Of a stretch of DNA of 64,000 nt, positions 45,390 through 54,796 are shown piece by piece; position 1 is the stretch's first letter, and every line of letters starts with the position of its first letter. This stretch comes from an uncultured Dialister sp. (GTDB lineage Bacteria; Bacillota; Negativicutes; Veillonellales; Dialisteraceae). Below the pieces are notes generated by a model. The model did not search any database and was not told where the DNA came from. It was given only the letters and a program-made list of their open reading frames with translations. The stretch is from positions 7,631-71,630 of the forward strand of contig CAKPUX010000003.1 in NCBI GenBank assembly GCA_934193095.1, in the 5' to 3' direction. The position numbers were made by a program, and so were the translations under genes.

Positions 45390-45992
45390 TCATTCATACA
45401 AATGATTCTCCCTGATGATCTCGATCACCGGATCCGGGATAAAGTAGCGCACCGATTTCTTCTCAGCGATCCAGCGCCGAAGAATGGTGGAGGAAATATC
45501 CAGCTCGGGCGTCTTCAGGAAATGAATCTTTTCCCGTCCCAACTCCCCGAAGTAGGCGATGGACTTCTGGATCTCGCTTTCATTTCCCGGACGGCTCGCA
45601 CAGATGAAATGGCAGGCAGAAAGAAGCTCCCTGTTGTATTTCCATGTCGGCAGATCCGCCACAGCATCAGTGCCGCAGATGAAATAAAACTCATACTCAT
45701 CGCCAAACTCACGCTGGAGAATGCGGATGGTATCCACCGTATAGGAAGGGCCTTTGCGATCGCGCTCTATGGGCGAAATCATGAAATGGCCATTTCCTTC
45801 GATGGCTTTTTCCACCATCGCATAGCGGATATCCTTGTCGATATGGTGCATGTCCTTATTCGGCGTATCCCCGGATGGGATAAAAAGCACCTTGCCCAGA
45901 GAAAACTCCTGCCAGGCCGCTTCTGCGATCACCAGATGTCCTACATGAATGGGATTGAAAGAACCGCCAAAAATTCCTATCCGTTCAGCCAT
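45390..45992 (-). CDS. nadD: Nicotinate-nucleotide adenylyltransferase
   Basis: It makes deamido-NAD from nicotinate mononucleotide and ATP. The 200-residue product has IGIFGGSFNPIHVGHLVIAE (nucleotidyltransferase GxFxPxHxGH motif), FIPSGDTPNKD and ISSTILRRWIAEKKSVRYFIP. Start ATG 45992 is chosen by homology; its own binding site is weak because it overlaps the end of the small membrane gene, which suggests coupling. Confidence 0.95.
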   Translation of the reverse strand: MAERIGIFGGSFNPIHVGHLVIAEAAWQEFSLGKVLFIPSGDTPNKDMHHIDKDIRYAMVEKAIEGNGHFMISPIERDRKGPSYTVDTIRILQREFGDEYEFYFICGTDAVADLPTWKYNRELLSACHFICASRPGNESEIQKSIAYFGELGREKIHFLKTPELDISSTILRRWIAEKKSVRYFIPDPVIEIIRENHLYE

Positions 45993-46156
45993 AGATACAG
46001 CACCATTTCGCACACTAAAATACAGACTGCCCAAAAAGCCAAAAGCTGCAGGATATGGGACAGTTCAAATCTCCCCTTCGGATGGCGGGTATAGTAGTAC
46101 GCCATCCAGTATAATTTTTCTGAAAATTTCATTTTTTCTGCCAGCAGAAATCGCAT
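45977..46156 (-). CDS. Small membrane protein overlapping nadD
   Basis: A 59-residue frame from ATG 46156, right after CTAGGAAGTT as binding site, to TAG at 45977, overlapping the first codons of nadD. The product starts MRFLLAEKMKFSEKLYW, has an amphipathic, aromatic region (MAYYYTRHPKG), and one membrane span near the end (LQLLAFWAVCILVCEMVLYL). A second in-frame ATG at 46132 gives 51 residues. It fills the place between proB and nadD. No family recognised. Confidence 0.65.
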   Translation of the reverse strand: MRFLLAEKMKFSEKLYWMAYYYTRHPKGRFELSHILQLLAFWAVCILVCEMVLYLWLNG

Positions 46157-46196
46157 AACTTCCTAGGGAAACGCTCCATAAGACCGGTGGTCCCCT

Positions 46197-47339
46197 TTAT
46201 CTCATCACCAAGAGATTGTCTCTGTGGATGACCGTATCATAGGGTGCTGCCATGCCGAGAGCCTCGGAAAGCCCTTCGGTGCGATGTCCCATGATCTTCT
46301 GTACATCCTCACTGCTGTAGTGGGAAATGCCGCGGGCCAGTTCTTGATCCTCAAAGTACACGGCAACCGTATCCCCATCACTGAAAGCGCCTTTTACATC
46401 AATGATACCGACAGGAAGGAGTGAAGAGCCCTTCTCAAGGAGCGCCTTTCTGCATCCCTCATCGACGAAGATCTTGCCTTTGACCGCCGTACCGATGATG
46501 ATATCCCGCTTCTTCAGCTGCGGATGCACATTTTCACCGCGGAAGAGTGTCCCGATCTCCTCCCCATCCATGATGCGCAGCAGGACTTCTTTCTCATCGC
46601 TTTTCGCAATGATCATATCAATGCCAGAATGCACGCAGATCTCCGCTGCCTGGATCTTCGTATACATGCCGCCCGTACCGCGCGCTGTACCCGCGCCGCC
46701 GGCAATGGCAAAAAGCTCGCGGGAGAAGGCGGGGACTTCATGGATCAGCTCTGCATCCAGATGACTCTTCGGATCCTTCGTATACAGGCCCTGAATGTCG
46801 GAAAGAATAATCAAAAGGTCGGCTTCGGCCACACTTGCGACGATGGCAGACAGCGTGTCATTGTCGCCGATCTTGATCTCATCTGCGGATACCGCATCAT
46901 TTTCATTCACGATCGGGATCGCGCCAAGTTCAAGAAGTGCCTGAATGGTACCTCGCATGTAGAGATAGCGCTTCGAATTCACCGCATCGCCCTTCGTGAA
47001 AAGGAGCTGTCCAACGGTCTGCCCGTATTCATGGAAGAGATGCTCATATGTATTCATGAGCGCGCCCTGGCCCACGGCCGCCGCTGCCTGTTTGTAGGGC
47101 AGGAAATCCGGCTTCTTATGAAATCCAAGCATGGGCAGTCCCACGCCGATCGCCCCCGAAGTGACGAGTACCACATCAAGGCCGCGGTTTTTAAGGTCAG
47201 CAAGCTGCCGCGTCAGATGATCCAGGTAGCGGAAATTCACTTTCCCATTCTCATAGGTGATCGAGCTGGTACCGACCTTCACGACCACACGCTTTTTCTT
47301 CAGAATCGCTCCGCGATCTCCGGTCTTAAGGTAATTCAT
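46197..47339 (-). CDS. proB: Glutamate 5-kinase
   Basis: The first step of proline synthesis. The 380-residue product has the amino-acid kinase core (RVVVKVGTSSITYENGKV; VTSGAIGVGLPML; VNENDAVSADEIKIGDNDTLSAIVA) and a C-terminal PUA domain (about 280-370). ATG 47339 is chosen by homology and overlaps the yhbY end; its binding site is weak. Its partner proA, which often follows proB, is not here. Confidence 0.95.
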   Translation of the reverse strand: MNYLKTGDRGAILKKKRVVVKVGTSSITYENGKVNFRYLDHLTRQLADLKNRGLDVVLVTSGAIGVGLPMLGFHKKPDFLPYKQAAAAVGQGALMNTYEHLFHEYGQTVGQLLFTKGDAVNSKRYLYMRGTIQALLELGAIPIVNENDAVSADEIKIGDNDTLSAIVASVAEADLLIILSDIQGLYTKDPKSHLDAELIHEVPAFSRELFAIAGGAGTARGTGGMYTKIQAAEICVHSGIDMIIAKSDEKEVLLRIMDGEEIGTLFRGENVHPQLKKRDIIIGTAVKGKIFVDEGCRKALLEKGSSLLPVGIIDVKGAFSDGDTVAVYFEDQELARGISHYSSEDVQKIMGHRTEGLSEALGMAAPYDTVIHRDNLLVMR

Positions 47340-47616
47340 AGTGCGACTTCTTTTCTTTTTTCTTGAAAAGAACACAGTTCCTGCCGATGATCTGCACGAT
47401 CTCGCAGGAGAGATGCCCTGCGAGGTAGAGAGCGGTGCTCTTGATATCTTCGTCCGAATTCTGATTGATCTTCACTTTGATCAGTTCACGTGCCGTCAAG
47501 ACGTCATCGACACTCTGGATGACCGTCTCACTCATGCCGTCTTTACCGATCTGCACGACCGCCGGCAGCTGCACGGCAAGAGCTTTTAAGTATTGTTTCT
47601 GTTTTCCTGTAAGCAT
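47326..47616 (-). CDS. yhbY: YhbY/CRM-domain RNA-binding protein
   Basis: It associates with pre-50S ribosomal particles. The 96-residue product is one CRM domain: LTGKQKQYLKALAVQLPAVVQIGKDGMSE, ELIKVKINQN, and IVQIIGRNCVLFKK with the GxxG-like RNA-binding loop. CAAGGAGAC precedes the ATG. It lies between obgE and proB, the common order. Confidence 0.95.
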   Translation of the reverse strand: MLTGKQKQYLKALAVQLPAVVQIGKDGMSETVIQSVDDVLTARELIKVKINQNSDEDIKSTALYLAGHLSCEIVQIIGRNCVLFKKKEKKSHYELP

Positions 47617-47639
47617 GGAAAAAGTCTCCTTGGTTAAAA

Positions 47640-48052
47640 TGATGGATGGGATATGGGATATGGGGTTCAGGGTTCAGGGTGAGCCCGTGGGGCGTGCTGC
47701 CCCTTGATTGCGTGCGAAAGAGGTTCAGCGGGTTCAACAGGTTCAGAGGGTTCAACGGGGGTGGTGCGGCGCATAAAAATCAGAAGCGCCGCGGAACTTT
47801 GATAGCGCTTCGCGCGCATCGTCATTTCGAGCGTAGCCCGGAAATCTTTATTGCAGAACGCTCATCGCCTGATGTGAGGCAGCACCAGGACATCGTTTTC
47901 CCTCAGCGCATACACGCTGATTCCCGCAGTGCAAGAAAGATCCCTCGGCTGCGCTCGGGATGACGATACGGGAGAACCTTAAGTCTCCAGTTGCTTGAGA
48001 TCCCTAATCCCTAGCTACCAGTCACTAGTCACTAGTCACCAGTCACTAGTCT
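47640..48052. repeat. Composite intergenic repeat, copy 7 (yhbY-obgE)
   Basis: GGGATATGGGATATGGGG at 47647, GGTTCAGGGTGAGCCCGTGG near 47669, four GGTTCAGCGG-like decamers at 47722-47757, GGTGCGGCGCATAAAAATC...GAAGCGCCGCGG at 47762-47795, TCGTCATTTCGAGCGTAGCC near 47818, TCCCTCGGCTGCGCTCGGGATGACG near 47940-47964, and reverse-strand TAATCCCTAGCTACCAGTCAC units to 48052. No gene is seen. Confidence 0.9.
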
Positions 48053-49332
48053 TCCTCGTTATGATTCTCCGACCAAGTGAATTCTACGCCGTACAGATTG
48101 ACCGTATCGCCTTCCTGGCAGCCTGCCTTGCGGAGGAGTTTGTCAAGGCCCATGAAGCGCCATGCTCTATCGAAGCGGCGCATGGAGACATAGTCCTCGA
48201 AATCCGTCATACCGACCAGCTTCTCTACGCGCTTGCCCTTGATGTAGTAGACATCATTCTTGCACTCGATCTCAAATTCCTGTTTGTTCGCCTCATATAC
48301 AATGGCTTTTTCCGGAGACTCGAAGGAGACATCGGGGATCTCCTGCAGAAGCTTCCACACAGCTTCCATGAGCGGACGAGTGCCTTCTCCGGAAAGCGTG
48401 CAGATGGGATAGAAGTCATAGCCTTCCTTCTCGATCGCCTCTTTCAGCTCCTCCAGCTTCTTCGGGTCATCGATGAGATCGATCTTATTCGCTGCGACGA
48501 TCTGCTTCTTCTGGCGAAGCTCCGGGCTGTACAGCTCGAGCTCATTGTTAATGATATGGAAATCATGCAACGGATCACGGCCTTCGCTGCCCGCCGCGTC
48601 AAGCACATGGATCAGCACCTTCGTGCGCTCCACATGGCGGAGGAATTCATCGCCAAGGCCCGTCCCCTGGCTGGCGCCTTCAATGAGGCCCGGGATATCC
48701 GCCATGACGAAGCTTCTCTCATAGTCCAGATTCACCACGCCAAGGATCGGATTCAGCGTCGTGAAATGGTACGCCGCCACTTCTGGCTTCGCTCCGGATA
48801 CCTTGCGGATGAGAGACGATTTCCCTACACTCGGGAAACCAAGAAGTCCGACATCCGCCAGCACTTTCAGCTCGAGGCGCAGCTCCTTCTCTTCCCCCGG
48901 CTCGCCTTTTTCCGCATACAGAGGCGCACGGACAGCCGACGTCGCGAAATGGGAATTGCCGCGGCCGCCATGCCCGCCCTTGACGACGAGCGCTTCCTGC
49001 CCATTCTGCGTCATATCCGCCAGAAGTTCGCCGGTCTTATTGTCATAGACCATCGTCCCGAGCGGCACCTCGACGAAGACATCTTCCGCATTCTTGCCGA
49101 ACATTTCTTTCGCCCCGCCATTCGCACCGGCTTTGGCTGCGAATTTTCTATGACGGCGGAAATTGATCAGCGTATTCAGGTCGCTATTCGCTTTGATGAA
49201 GACCGAGCCGCCCTTGCCGCCATCACCGCCCGACGGGCCGCCGCGCGGGACATACTTCTCACGGCGGAAGGAAACCATCCCGTCCCCGCCCGCGCCGGAG
49301 ACTACAATAATTTTTGCTCTATCGATAAACAT
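48046..49332 (-). CDS. obgE: Obg family GTPase
   Basis: A ribosome-assembly GTPase. The 428-residue product has the glycine-rich Obg fold (GGPSGGDGGKGGSV), G1 GFPSVGKSS near residue 165, switch II DIPGLIEGAS, NKID, and the C-terminal OCT domain (about 340-425) of Gram-positive Obg. ATG 49332 follows GAGGTACTCC; a longer frame upstream lacks homology. The TAG stop is the first part of a GACTAGTGACTGG repeat unit. Confidence 0.96.
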   Translation of the reverse strand: MFIDRAKIIVVSGAGGDGMVSFRREKYVPRGGPSGGDGGKGGSVFIKANSDLNTLINFRRHRKFAAKAGANGGAKEMFGKNAEDVFVEVPLGTMVYDNKTGELLADMTQNGQEALVVKGGHGGRGNSHFATSAVRAPLYAEKGEPGEEKELRLELKVLADVGLLGFPSVGKSSLIRKVSGAKPEVAAYHFTTLNPILGVVNLDYERSFVMADIPGLIEGASQGTGLGDEFLRHVERTKVLIHVLDAAGSEGRDPLHDFHIINNELELYSPELRQKKQIVAANKIDLIDDPKKLEELKEAIEKEGYDFYPICTLSGEGTRPLMEAVWKLLQEIPDVSFESPEKAIVYEANKQEFEIECKNDVYYIKGKRVEKLVGMTDFEDYVSMRRFDRAWRFMGLDKLLRKAGCQEGDTVNLYGVEFTWSENHNEED

Positions 49333-49532
49333 GGAGTACCTCGTTTGAGAAATAGAAGGAATGCGCAAGAACCCGGCTGCGATACGAGAATATCGTATTC
49401 CCCACTTTCTCCCGGAGCGCCTCACGCTTTCCATCTGTACATAAAAATTCTATTTTATTATACAGCGAAATGGCGATTCTGTCATCCAAATGCCATGGTA
49501 TAGTTGCGCGAGGACTGCTCACCCCCCCAATC

Positions 49533-49565
49533 AAAAAAACGGTTCTCCTTACGAAGAACCGTTTG
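49533..49565 (-). terminator. Terminator after the amino-acid ABC genes
   Basis: AAACGGTTCTTCG and AGAACCGTTTTTTT on the minus strand, 12 bp after the permease stop. Confidence 0.85.
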
Positions 49566-49576
49566 CTGATTTCCTG

Positions 49577-50269
49577 CTATCTCACACTCTTCACCTTCAT
49601 GCGGCGTTCAAGCACGCGCAGGCACATGGAGACGAAGAAGGTCATGATGAAGTAGTAAATCGCTACGATGACGAGCGGTGGGAATGGCTGGAAGCTGATG
49701 CCCTGAATGGTGGTCGCCGTATACATCAGATCGGCCATACCGATGACAGAGACCTGAGAGGACTCTTTGATGAGGGTGACGAATTCATTCCCGATGACGG
49801 GCAGGATGTTGCGGATCGCCTGCGGGATGATGATGCGCACCATAGACTCCCACTTCGAGAAGCCAAGCGACATCGCGCCTTCGAGCTGTCCCTTCGGGAT
49901 GGACTGGATACCAGAGCGGACGATCTCACACTCATACGCACCGGAATTCAGGATCAGTGCAAGGACACCGGCGGAAAGTCTCTCAAAGTCGACGCCCATG
50001 ATCTGGAAGCTGGGGAAATGGATGCCGAGGAACGGCAGCCCGAAAAACACGAGAGAGATCTGTACCAAGACCGGCGTACCGCGGATGACTTCTACATAGG
50101 CCGTCGAGATCCACTGGAGGACCTTGATGCCCGAGATCTTCATGAATGCCAAAATGATCCCGAGAAGAAGACCAAAGAAGCAGGACAGAAGAGAAATAAT
50201 GATGGTGATCTTCACACCTGACATGAAAATGTCATTATATTTGACAGCTGTATCTAATACCATATCCAT
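49577..50269 (-). CDS. Polar amino-acid ABC transporter permease
   Basis: A 230-residue membrane protein of the His/Gln/Glu/Arg permease family. It shows the family's conserved loop EVIRGTPVLVQISLVFFGLP and the EAA motif region (GAMSLGFSKWESMVRIIIPQAIRNILP, about 140-165), with about five spans. It follows the ATPase by 15 bp. The substrate cannot be read from the sequence; no binding protein gene is adjacent. Confidence 0.92.
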   Translation of the reverse strand: MDMVLDTAVKYNDIFMSGVKITIIISLLSCFFGLLLGIILAFMKISGIKVLQWISTAYVEVIRGTPVLVQISLVFFGLPFLGIHFPSFQIMGVDFERLSAGVLALILNSGAYECEIVRSGIQSIPKGQLEGAMSLGFSKWESMVRIIIPQAIRNILPVIGNEFVTLIKESSQVSVIGMADLMYTATTIQGISFQPFPPLVIVAIYYFIMTFFVSMCLRVLERRMKVKSVR

Positions 50270-50284
50270 AATCGCATCATCTCC

Positions 50285-51034
50285 TTAAATATCAGCATGG
50301 AGCAGACGCTTCAGGAATGTCTGCGTCCGTTCTTCCTGTGGATGGGTGAAGATATCTTCGGGATTTCCTTCCTCCACGATATAGCCCTTATCCATGAAAA
50401 TGACGTGATTGGAAACGCTTCTGGCAAACTGCATCTCGTGCGTGACGACGGCCATGGTCATGCCGGCTAAAGCGACTTCCTTCATGACGGTCAGTACATC
50501 GCCGACAAGCTCGGGATCAAGCGCAGAAGTCGGTTCATCGAAGAGCAACATCTTCGGCTTCATCGCAAGCGCTCTGGCGATAGCGACACGCTGCTGCTGC
50601 CCGCCGGAAAGCTCGCCCGGATAATAATCCGCACGCTCGGCAAGGCCTACACGGGAGAGAAGCTCCATCGCTTCCTCTTTCGCCTCCGTTTTCGGCAGCT
50701 TCTTGATATGTACCGGCGCATACATGACATTCTCTACCGCGGAGAACATCGGGAACAGGTTGAACGACTGGAAAACCATGCCGACATCGCGGCGCAGCAT
50801 CTTCACATCGGTCTTTTCATTGACCTTCTTCCCTTCGAACCACAGCTCGCCCCCGGTCGGCGTTTCCAGCAGATTCAGGCAACGCAGGAAGGTACTCTTC
50901 CCGCTCCCGGACGGACCGATAATGGTACACACTTCTCCGTTCTCGATCTTCATATTGATATCTCTCAGTACTTCGACCTTGCCGAACGATTTCTGCAAAT
51001 GTTTGACTTCATAAATGACTTTTTTATCTGACAT
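50285..51034 (-). CDS. Polar amino-acid ABC transporter ATPase
   Basis: The 249-residue product has Walker [20 protein letters not shown]-loop [16 protein letters not shown], signature [15 protein letters not shown], Walker [15 protein letters not shown] and switch His in VTHEM; these match the GlnQ/HisP group. ATG 51034 is chosen (GTGAGGACT before it); an upstream in-frame start adds 13 residues. It forms a two-gene unit with the permease. Confidence 0.94.
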   Translation of the reverse strand: MSDKKVIYEVKHLQKSFGKVEVLRDINMKIENGEVCTIIGPSGSGKSTFLRCLNLLETPTGGELWFEGKKVNEKTDVKMLRRDVGMVFQSFNLFPMFSAVENVMYAPVHIKKLPKTEAKEEAMELLSRVGLAERADYYPGELSGGQQQRVAIARALAMKPKMLLFDEPTSALDPELVGDVLTVMKEVALAGMTMAVVTHEMQFARSVSNHVIFMDKGYIVEEGNPEDIFTHPQEERTQTFLKRLLHADI

Positions 51035-51488
51035 AGTCCTCACACCCTTCTTATTTATACAAGATAGTAGCATAAGTATACAGGTATGTCAATAAAAATT
51101 GGGGCCTCAGCTCCAAAAGGCGCAAAGGGGCGTCGTACATCGCCTCCCGGAATCATGCCTCCCCGCCCCGCAAAAAAGATAGAAGGCGGGCAGAGCCTAG
51201 CTATACATATATATAAGATCGGTATTCACCCCGTAACCCTTCCTCCTCATCCCTGCCTTCCTCAAGGAGGGAAGGCCTATGGTACACGGGAAGCCTCCGC
51301 AAGACCCTAAGCGCTTCTACGCATTTCCATTTTAGTTATGTCTAAACTCATCACCCCTGCCCTCCTACTTGAAATATTAAAGTGTTTCTCATGCTCCATT
51401 TACGGTGTCTTTGGAGAATGCTAAAATAACACCATAGAATGATACCAGTCAGGAAGCAACGCTTCCATTCCAGATAAGGAGACATACC
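51035..51488. other. Gap between amino-acid ABC ATPase and P-type ATPase
   Basis: No gene is convincing. GCCTTCCT-CA-AGGAGGGAAGGC at 51252-51274 is a small palindrome. The promoter of the P-type ATPase is at 51399-51427. The composite repeat is absent here. Confidence 0.5.
51399..51427 (+). promoter_or_regulatory. Promoter of the heavy-metal P-type ATPase
   Basis: TTTACG (51399-51404), 17-base spacer and TAAAAT (51422-51427), about 60 bp before the start codon. No clear metal-regulator operator is seen. Confidence 0.5.
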
Positions 51489-54400
51489 ATGGAAAAACAC
51501 GATGAAAAGCATGTACATCACTGCGGATGCGGCCACTGCCATCAGGCGCAGGAAGCCGTCAATCGCACCGAAGAGCATGCACACCACAAGGAAGATGAAG
51601 AAAATCACGACTGCGCCTGCGGCCATGACCATGGCCACGAAGGCCACTCCCACGAGCACGGATGCACCTGTGGGCATGACCACGACCACGAAGGCCACTC
51701 CCACGAGCATGAATGCGCCTGCGGTCATGACCATGACCACGAAGGCCACTCCCACGAGCACGGATGCACCTGCGGGCATGACCAAGACCACGAAGGCCAC
51801 TCCCATGAGCACGGATGCACCTGCGGGCATGACCAAGACCACGAAGGCCACTCCCATGAGCATAATGGCTGCGGCTGTGGCTGCTGCGAAGAGATCCCGG
51901 AAGAGCGTCATGACCACTCAAATGACCCTGAAATGGCAAAATACAAGGACAATAAGATCGATGTCATGGAGAGTGATGCCGACATTGCGATCGATGAAAG
52001 GCGTGCCTTCGGTCATTTCCATGACAAGGGCGTCCACCATCATGACGGGCACAAGAACGACTGTCACTGCCATGACTGCATCGACGAAGAAGACTGCGAC
52101 TACTGCGGCAAAGACCTTGCCTCCTGCCAGTGCGATTTCTTAGGAAAGGAATACAAGCGCGGTCTCTATCACATGGAGCACCTCGACTGCATGGAATGCG
52201 CCGCGAAAATGGAAGGGAAGATCCGCGAAATGCCATCCGTCTTCTTCGCCTCGGTCTCCTTCACGAAAAAAGAGCTCCGCGTCATTTCCAAAGAAAATCC
52301 GGACAATCTCATCCCGCAGCTGCTCTCCGTCTGCCGCACCGTCGATGAAAATATCGGCATCGTACCGCCATCTGACAAGGGCGATTTCAAGACAGAGATC
52401 TATGAGATCCCCACCCTCGACTGTGCGGCCTGCGCCGTCAAGCTCGAAAAACTCGTGAACCGCCAGCCCGGCGTCCTCTCTGCCTCGATCTCCTTCGCCA
52501 CCAAGACGATGAAACTCACCGCCAAAGACCCGGACAGCCTCATCCCCGAGCTGACCAGAAAATGCAACGAGGTCGAAAGCCCGACCGAGATCCGAAAGAA
52601 ACAGCGCCCGACCAAAGCGCAGAAAAAGTCAGCGGCAAAAAAAGAAGCGTCCTTCCTTGAACGCCTGAAAAGCGAAAAAAACCAGCTCACCATCGGCGGC
52701 CTCCTCTTCGTCATCGGCATGCTGATGCACTACCAGCCGGCCGGCCTCTTCGCTGGACTTTCCTCCATCGGAGACTATTTCTTCTTCGTCTCCTACCTTA
52801 TCTTAGGCGGCCCCATCGTCTACACCGCTCTCAAAAACATCACCCATGGGGAATTCTTCGACGAGACCTTCCTTATGACCGTTGCGACCGTCGGCGCCTT
52901 CGCGATCCACGAATACCCGGAAGCTGTCGGCGTCATGCTCTTCTACCGCATCGGTGAATATTTCCAGGACCTCGCTGCCGACCGCAGCCGCGACCAGATC
53001 ATGGACGCCGTCGACCTCCGCCCGGAAGTCGTCCAGCGCGTGACCGCAAGCGGCACCGAGACCATCCCGGCAGAAGAAGCCGAAGTCGGCGATATCCTTC
53101 TCATTCGCCCCGGCGACCGCATCCCGCTTGACGGCATCATTTCCGAAGGCGAGACCCAAATCGACACCTCCGCCGTCACCGGCGAGCCGAAGCCCGTCCT
53201 CGCAGCCGTCGGCGACCGTGTAGACTCCGGCTGCGTCAATATGACCGGCACCATCCGCATCCAGGTCGAAAAAGTCCTCGCTGAATCCATGGTCACCCGA
53301 ATCCTTGACTCCGTCGAGAATGCCGTCGCCAGCAAGCCAAAGATCGACCGATTCATCACCCGCTTCTCCCGCGTGTACACCCCGATCGTCGTCTTCGTCG
53401 CGATCGCCGTCGCAGTCCTCCCGCCGCTCCTCTTCGGCGCCGACTGGGATAAATGCATCTACACCGCTCTCACCTTCCTCGTCATCAGCTGCCCCTGCGC
53501 GCTCGTCATCTCCGTCCCGCTCTCCTTCTTTGCCGGCATCGGCGCCGCATCGAAAGAAGGCATCCTCTTCAAGGGCGGCACCGTCATGGAAGCCCTCTCA
53601 AATACCAAAGCCGCTGTCCTCGATAAGACCGGCACTCTGACCGAAGGAAAATTCAAAGTCAGAAGCATCGTGAAGACCGCTGGCATGAGCGAAAACGAGA
53701 TCCTTGCCCTCGCAGCTGCCGGTGAGATCTACTCCACCCACCCCATCGCCCAGTCCATCGTGACCTGCGCGAATGAAAAAGGTCTCTCCCTTCCAAGGCT
53801 CACCTCCATGCAGGAAATCGCCGGACACGGCGTCAAAGCCAATCAGAACGGCGAAGACATCTATATCGGAAATGAAAAGCTCCTCGCCCTTTCCGGCATC
53901 TCTGTCCCATCCCTTCCGGAAAACAAAGAAGTCGGCACCGACGTCTACGTCGCAAAAGGCAAGACCCTCCTCGGCCGCATCACCATTTCCGATGCCATCA
54001 AGTCCGACACCATCGAAGGCATCCAAGACCTGAAAGCCCTCGACATCACCCCTGTCATGCTGACCGGAGATAATGAAAAGAGCGCAAAAGCCATTGGCAG
54101 TCTCGTCGGCATCGAGAACATCCACGCCGGCCTCCTTCCGGAGGATAAGCTCTCTGAAATGCAGAAAGTCAGAAAAGAGATCGGCTCCGTCCTCTTCGTA
54201 GGCGACGGCATCAATGACGCTCCTGTCCTCGCCGGTGCTGATGTAGGCGCCGCTATGGGCAGCGGCGCAGATGCTGCCATCGAAGCCGCTGACGTCGTCT
54301 TCCTGAATTCGAATGTCGACGCCATCTCCAAAGCCGTCCGCGTGGCCAGAAAAGTCATCAAGACCGCTTGGGAAAATGTCGCCTTCGCCCTCATCGTGAA

Positions 54401-54524
54401 GATCGCCGTCATGATCATGGGCCTCTTAGGCTATGCCAATATGTGGGTCGCCGTCTTCGCAGATACCGGCGTCACCATCCTCTGTATCCTTTATGCCGTA
54501 CGCCTGCTGCGCGTGAAATTCTGA
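51489..54524 (+). CDS. Heavy-metal (Zn/Cd/Pb-type) P1B ATPase with His/Cys-rich N-terminal repeat
   Basis: An efflux ATPase of the ZntA/CadA type, 1011 residues. The first 200 residues are rich in His, Cys and Asp, with five tandem 17-residue units (type EGHSHEHGCTCGHDHDH) at about 50-135. Two HMA-like domains follow, each with LDCxxCA (near 231 and 310). Then come the membrane part (from about 399), TGEPKPV (about 563), the ion-site CPC in SCPCALVISVPLSF (about 667), phosphorylation DKTGTLTEGKF (about 711), the HP locus STHPIAQSI, and GDGINDAP (about 905). SCPCALV with this spacing favours Zn/Cd/Pb over Cu. AAGGAGACATACC precedes the ATG. Confidence 0.94.
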   Translation: MEKHDEKHVHHCGCGHCHQAQEAVNRTEEHAHHKEDEENHDCACGHDHGHEGHSHEHGCTCGHDHDHEGHSHEHECACGHDHDHEGHSHEHGCTCGHDQDHEGHSHEHGCTCGHDQDHEGHSHEHNGCGCGCCEEIPEERHDHSNDPEMAKYKDNKIDVMESDADIAIDERRAFGHFHDKGVHHHDGHKNDCHCHDCIDEEDCDYCGKDLASCQCDFLGKEYKRGLYHMEHLDCMECAAKMEGKIREMPSVFFASVSFTKKELRVISKENPDNLIPQLLSVCRTVDENIGIVPPSDKGDFKTEIYEIPTLDCAACAVKLEKLVNRQPGVLSASISFATKTMKLTAKDPDSLIPELTRKCNEVESPTEIRKKQRPTKAQKKSAAKKEASFLERLKSEKNQLTIGGLLFVIGMLMHYQPAGLFAGLSSIGDYFFFVSYLILGGPIVYTALKNITHGEFFDETFLMTVATVGAFAIHEYPEAVGVMLFYRIGEYFQDLAADRSRDQIMDAVDLRPEVVQRVTASGTETIPAEEAEVGDILLIRPGDRIPLDGIISEGETQIDTSAVTGEPKPVLAAVGDRVDSGCVNMTGTIRIQVEKVLAESMVTRILDSVENAVASKPKIDRFITRFSRVYTPIVVFVAIAVAVLPPLLFGADWDKCIYTALTFLVISCPCALVISVPLSFFAGIGAASKEGILFKGGTVMEALSNTKAAVLDKTGTLTEGKFKVRSIVKTAGMSENEILALAAAGEIYSTHPIAQSIVTCANEKGLSLPRLTSMQEIAGHGVKANQNGEDIYIGNEKLLALSGISVPSLPENKEVGTDVYVAKGKTLLGRITISDAIKSDTIEGIQDLKALDITPVMLTGDNEKSAKAIGSLVGIENIHAGLLPEDKLSEMQKVRKEIGSVLFVGDGINDAPVLAGADVGAAMGSGADAAIEAADVVFLNSNVDAISKAVRVARKVIKTAWENVAFALIVKIAVMIMGLLGYANMWVAVFADTGVTILCILYAVRLLRVKF
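51636..51880 (+). repeat. 51-bp coding minisatellite in the P-type ATPase
   Basis: Units starting CACGAAGGCCACTCCCA(C/T)GAG recur at 51636, 51687, 51738, 51789 and 51840, exactly 51 bp apart. They differ at few bases and keep the frame, so copy number can change without breaking the gene. Confidence 0.92.
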
Positions 54525-54559
54525 TCCATTTTGAGAAAGAATATTCACAAATCACGTTA

Positions 54560-54715
54560 AATAAAAAGGTTCAACGGGTTCTATGGGTTCTATGGGTTCT
54601 AAAGGTTCAACAGATAAGGTGCGGCGCAACATAATAATGAAGCGCCGCGGAGTTTTGAATAGATACGTTGCCCCTCAAAGATAGACCACCTTTAAACCTG
54701 TATAACCTATGGCAT
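54560..54715. repeat. Composite intergenic repeat, copy 8 (after the P-type ATPase)
   Basis: GGTTCAACGGGTTCTATGGG decamers at 54569-54609, GGTGCGGCGCAACATAATAATGAAGCGCCGCGG at 54619-54651. Remnants of the repeat continue to about 54715. Confidence 0.8.
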
Positions 54716-54732
54716 CAGACTTTCCTTCACAT

Positions 54733-54773
54733 AAAACCTCCGCTTTGTTTTTATAGACAAAACGGGGGTTTTT
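54733..54773. terminator. Terminator-like hairpin
   Basis: AAAACCTCCGCTTTGT and ACAAAACGGGGGTTTTT pair with two mismatches, about 210 bp past the P-type ATPase. Confidence 0.6.
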
Positions 54774-54796
54774 ATTGATGTTGATTGTTGATAGGA

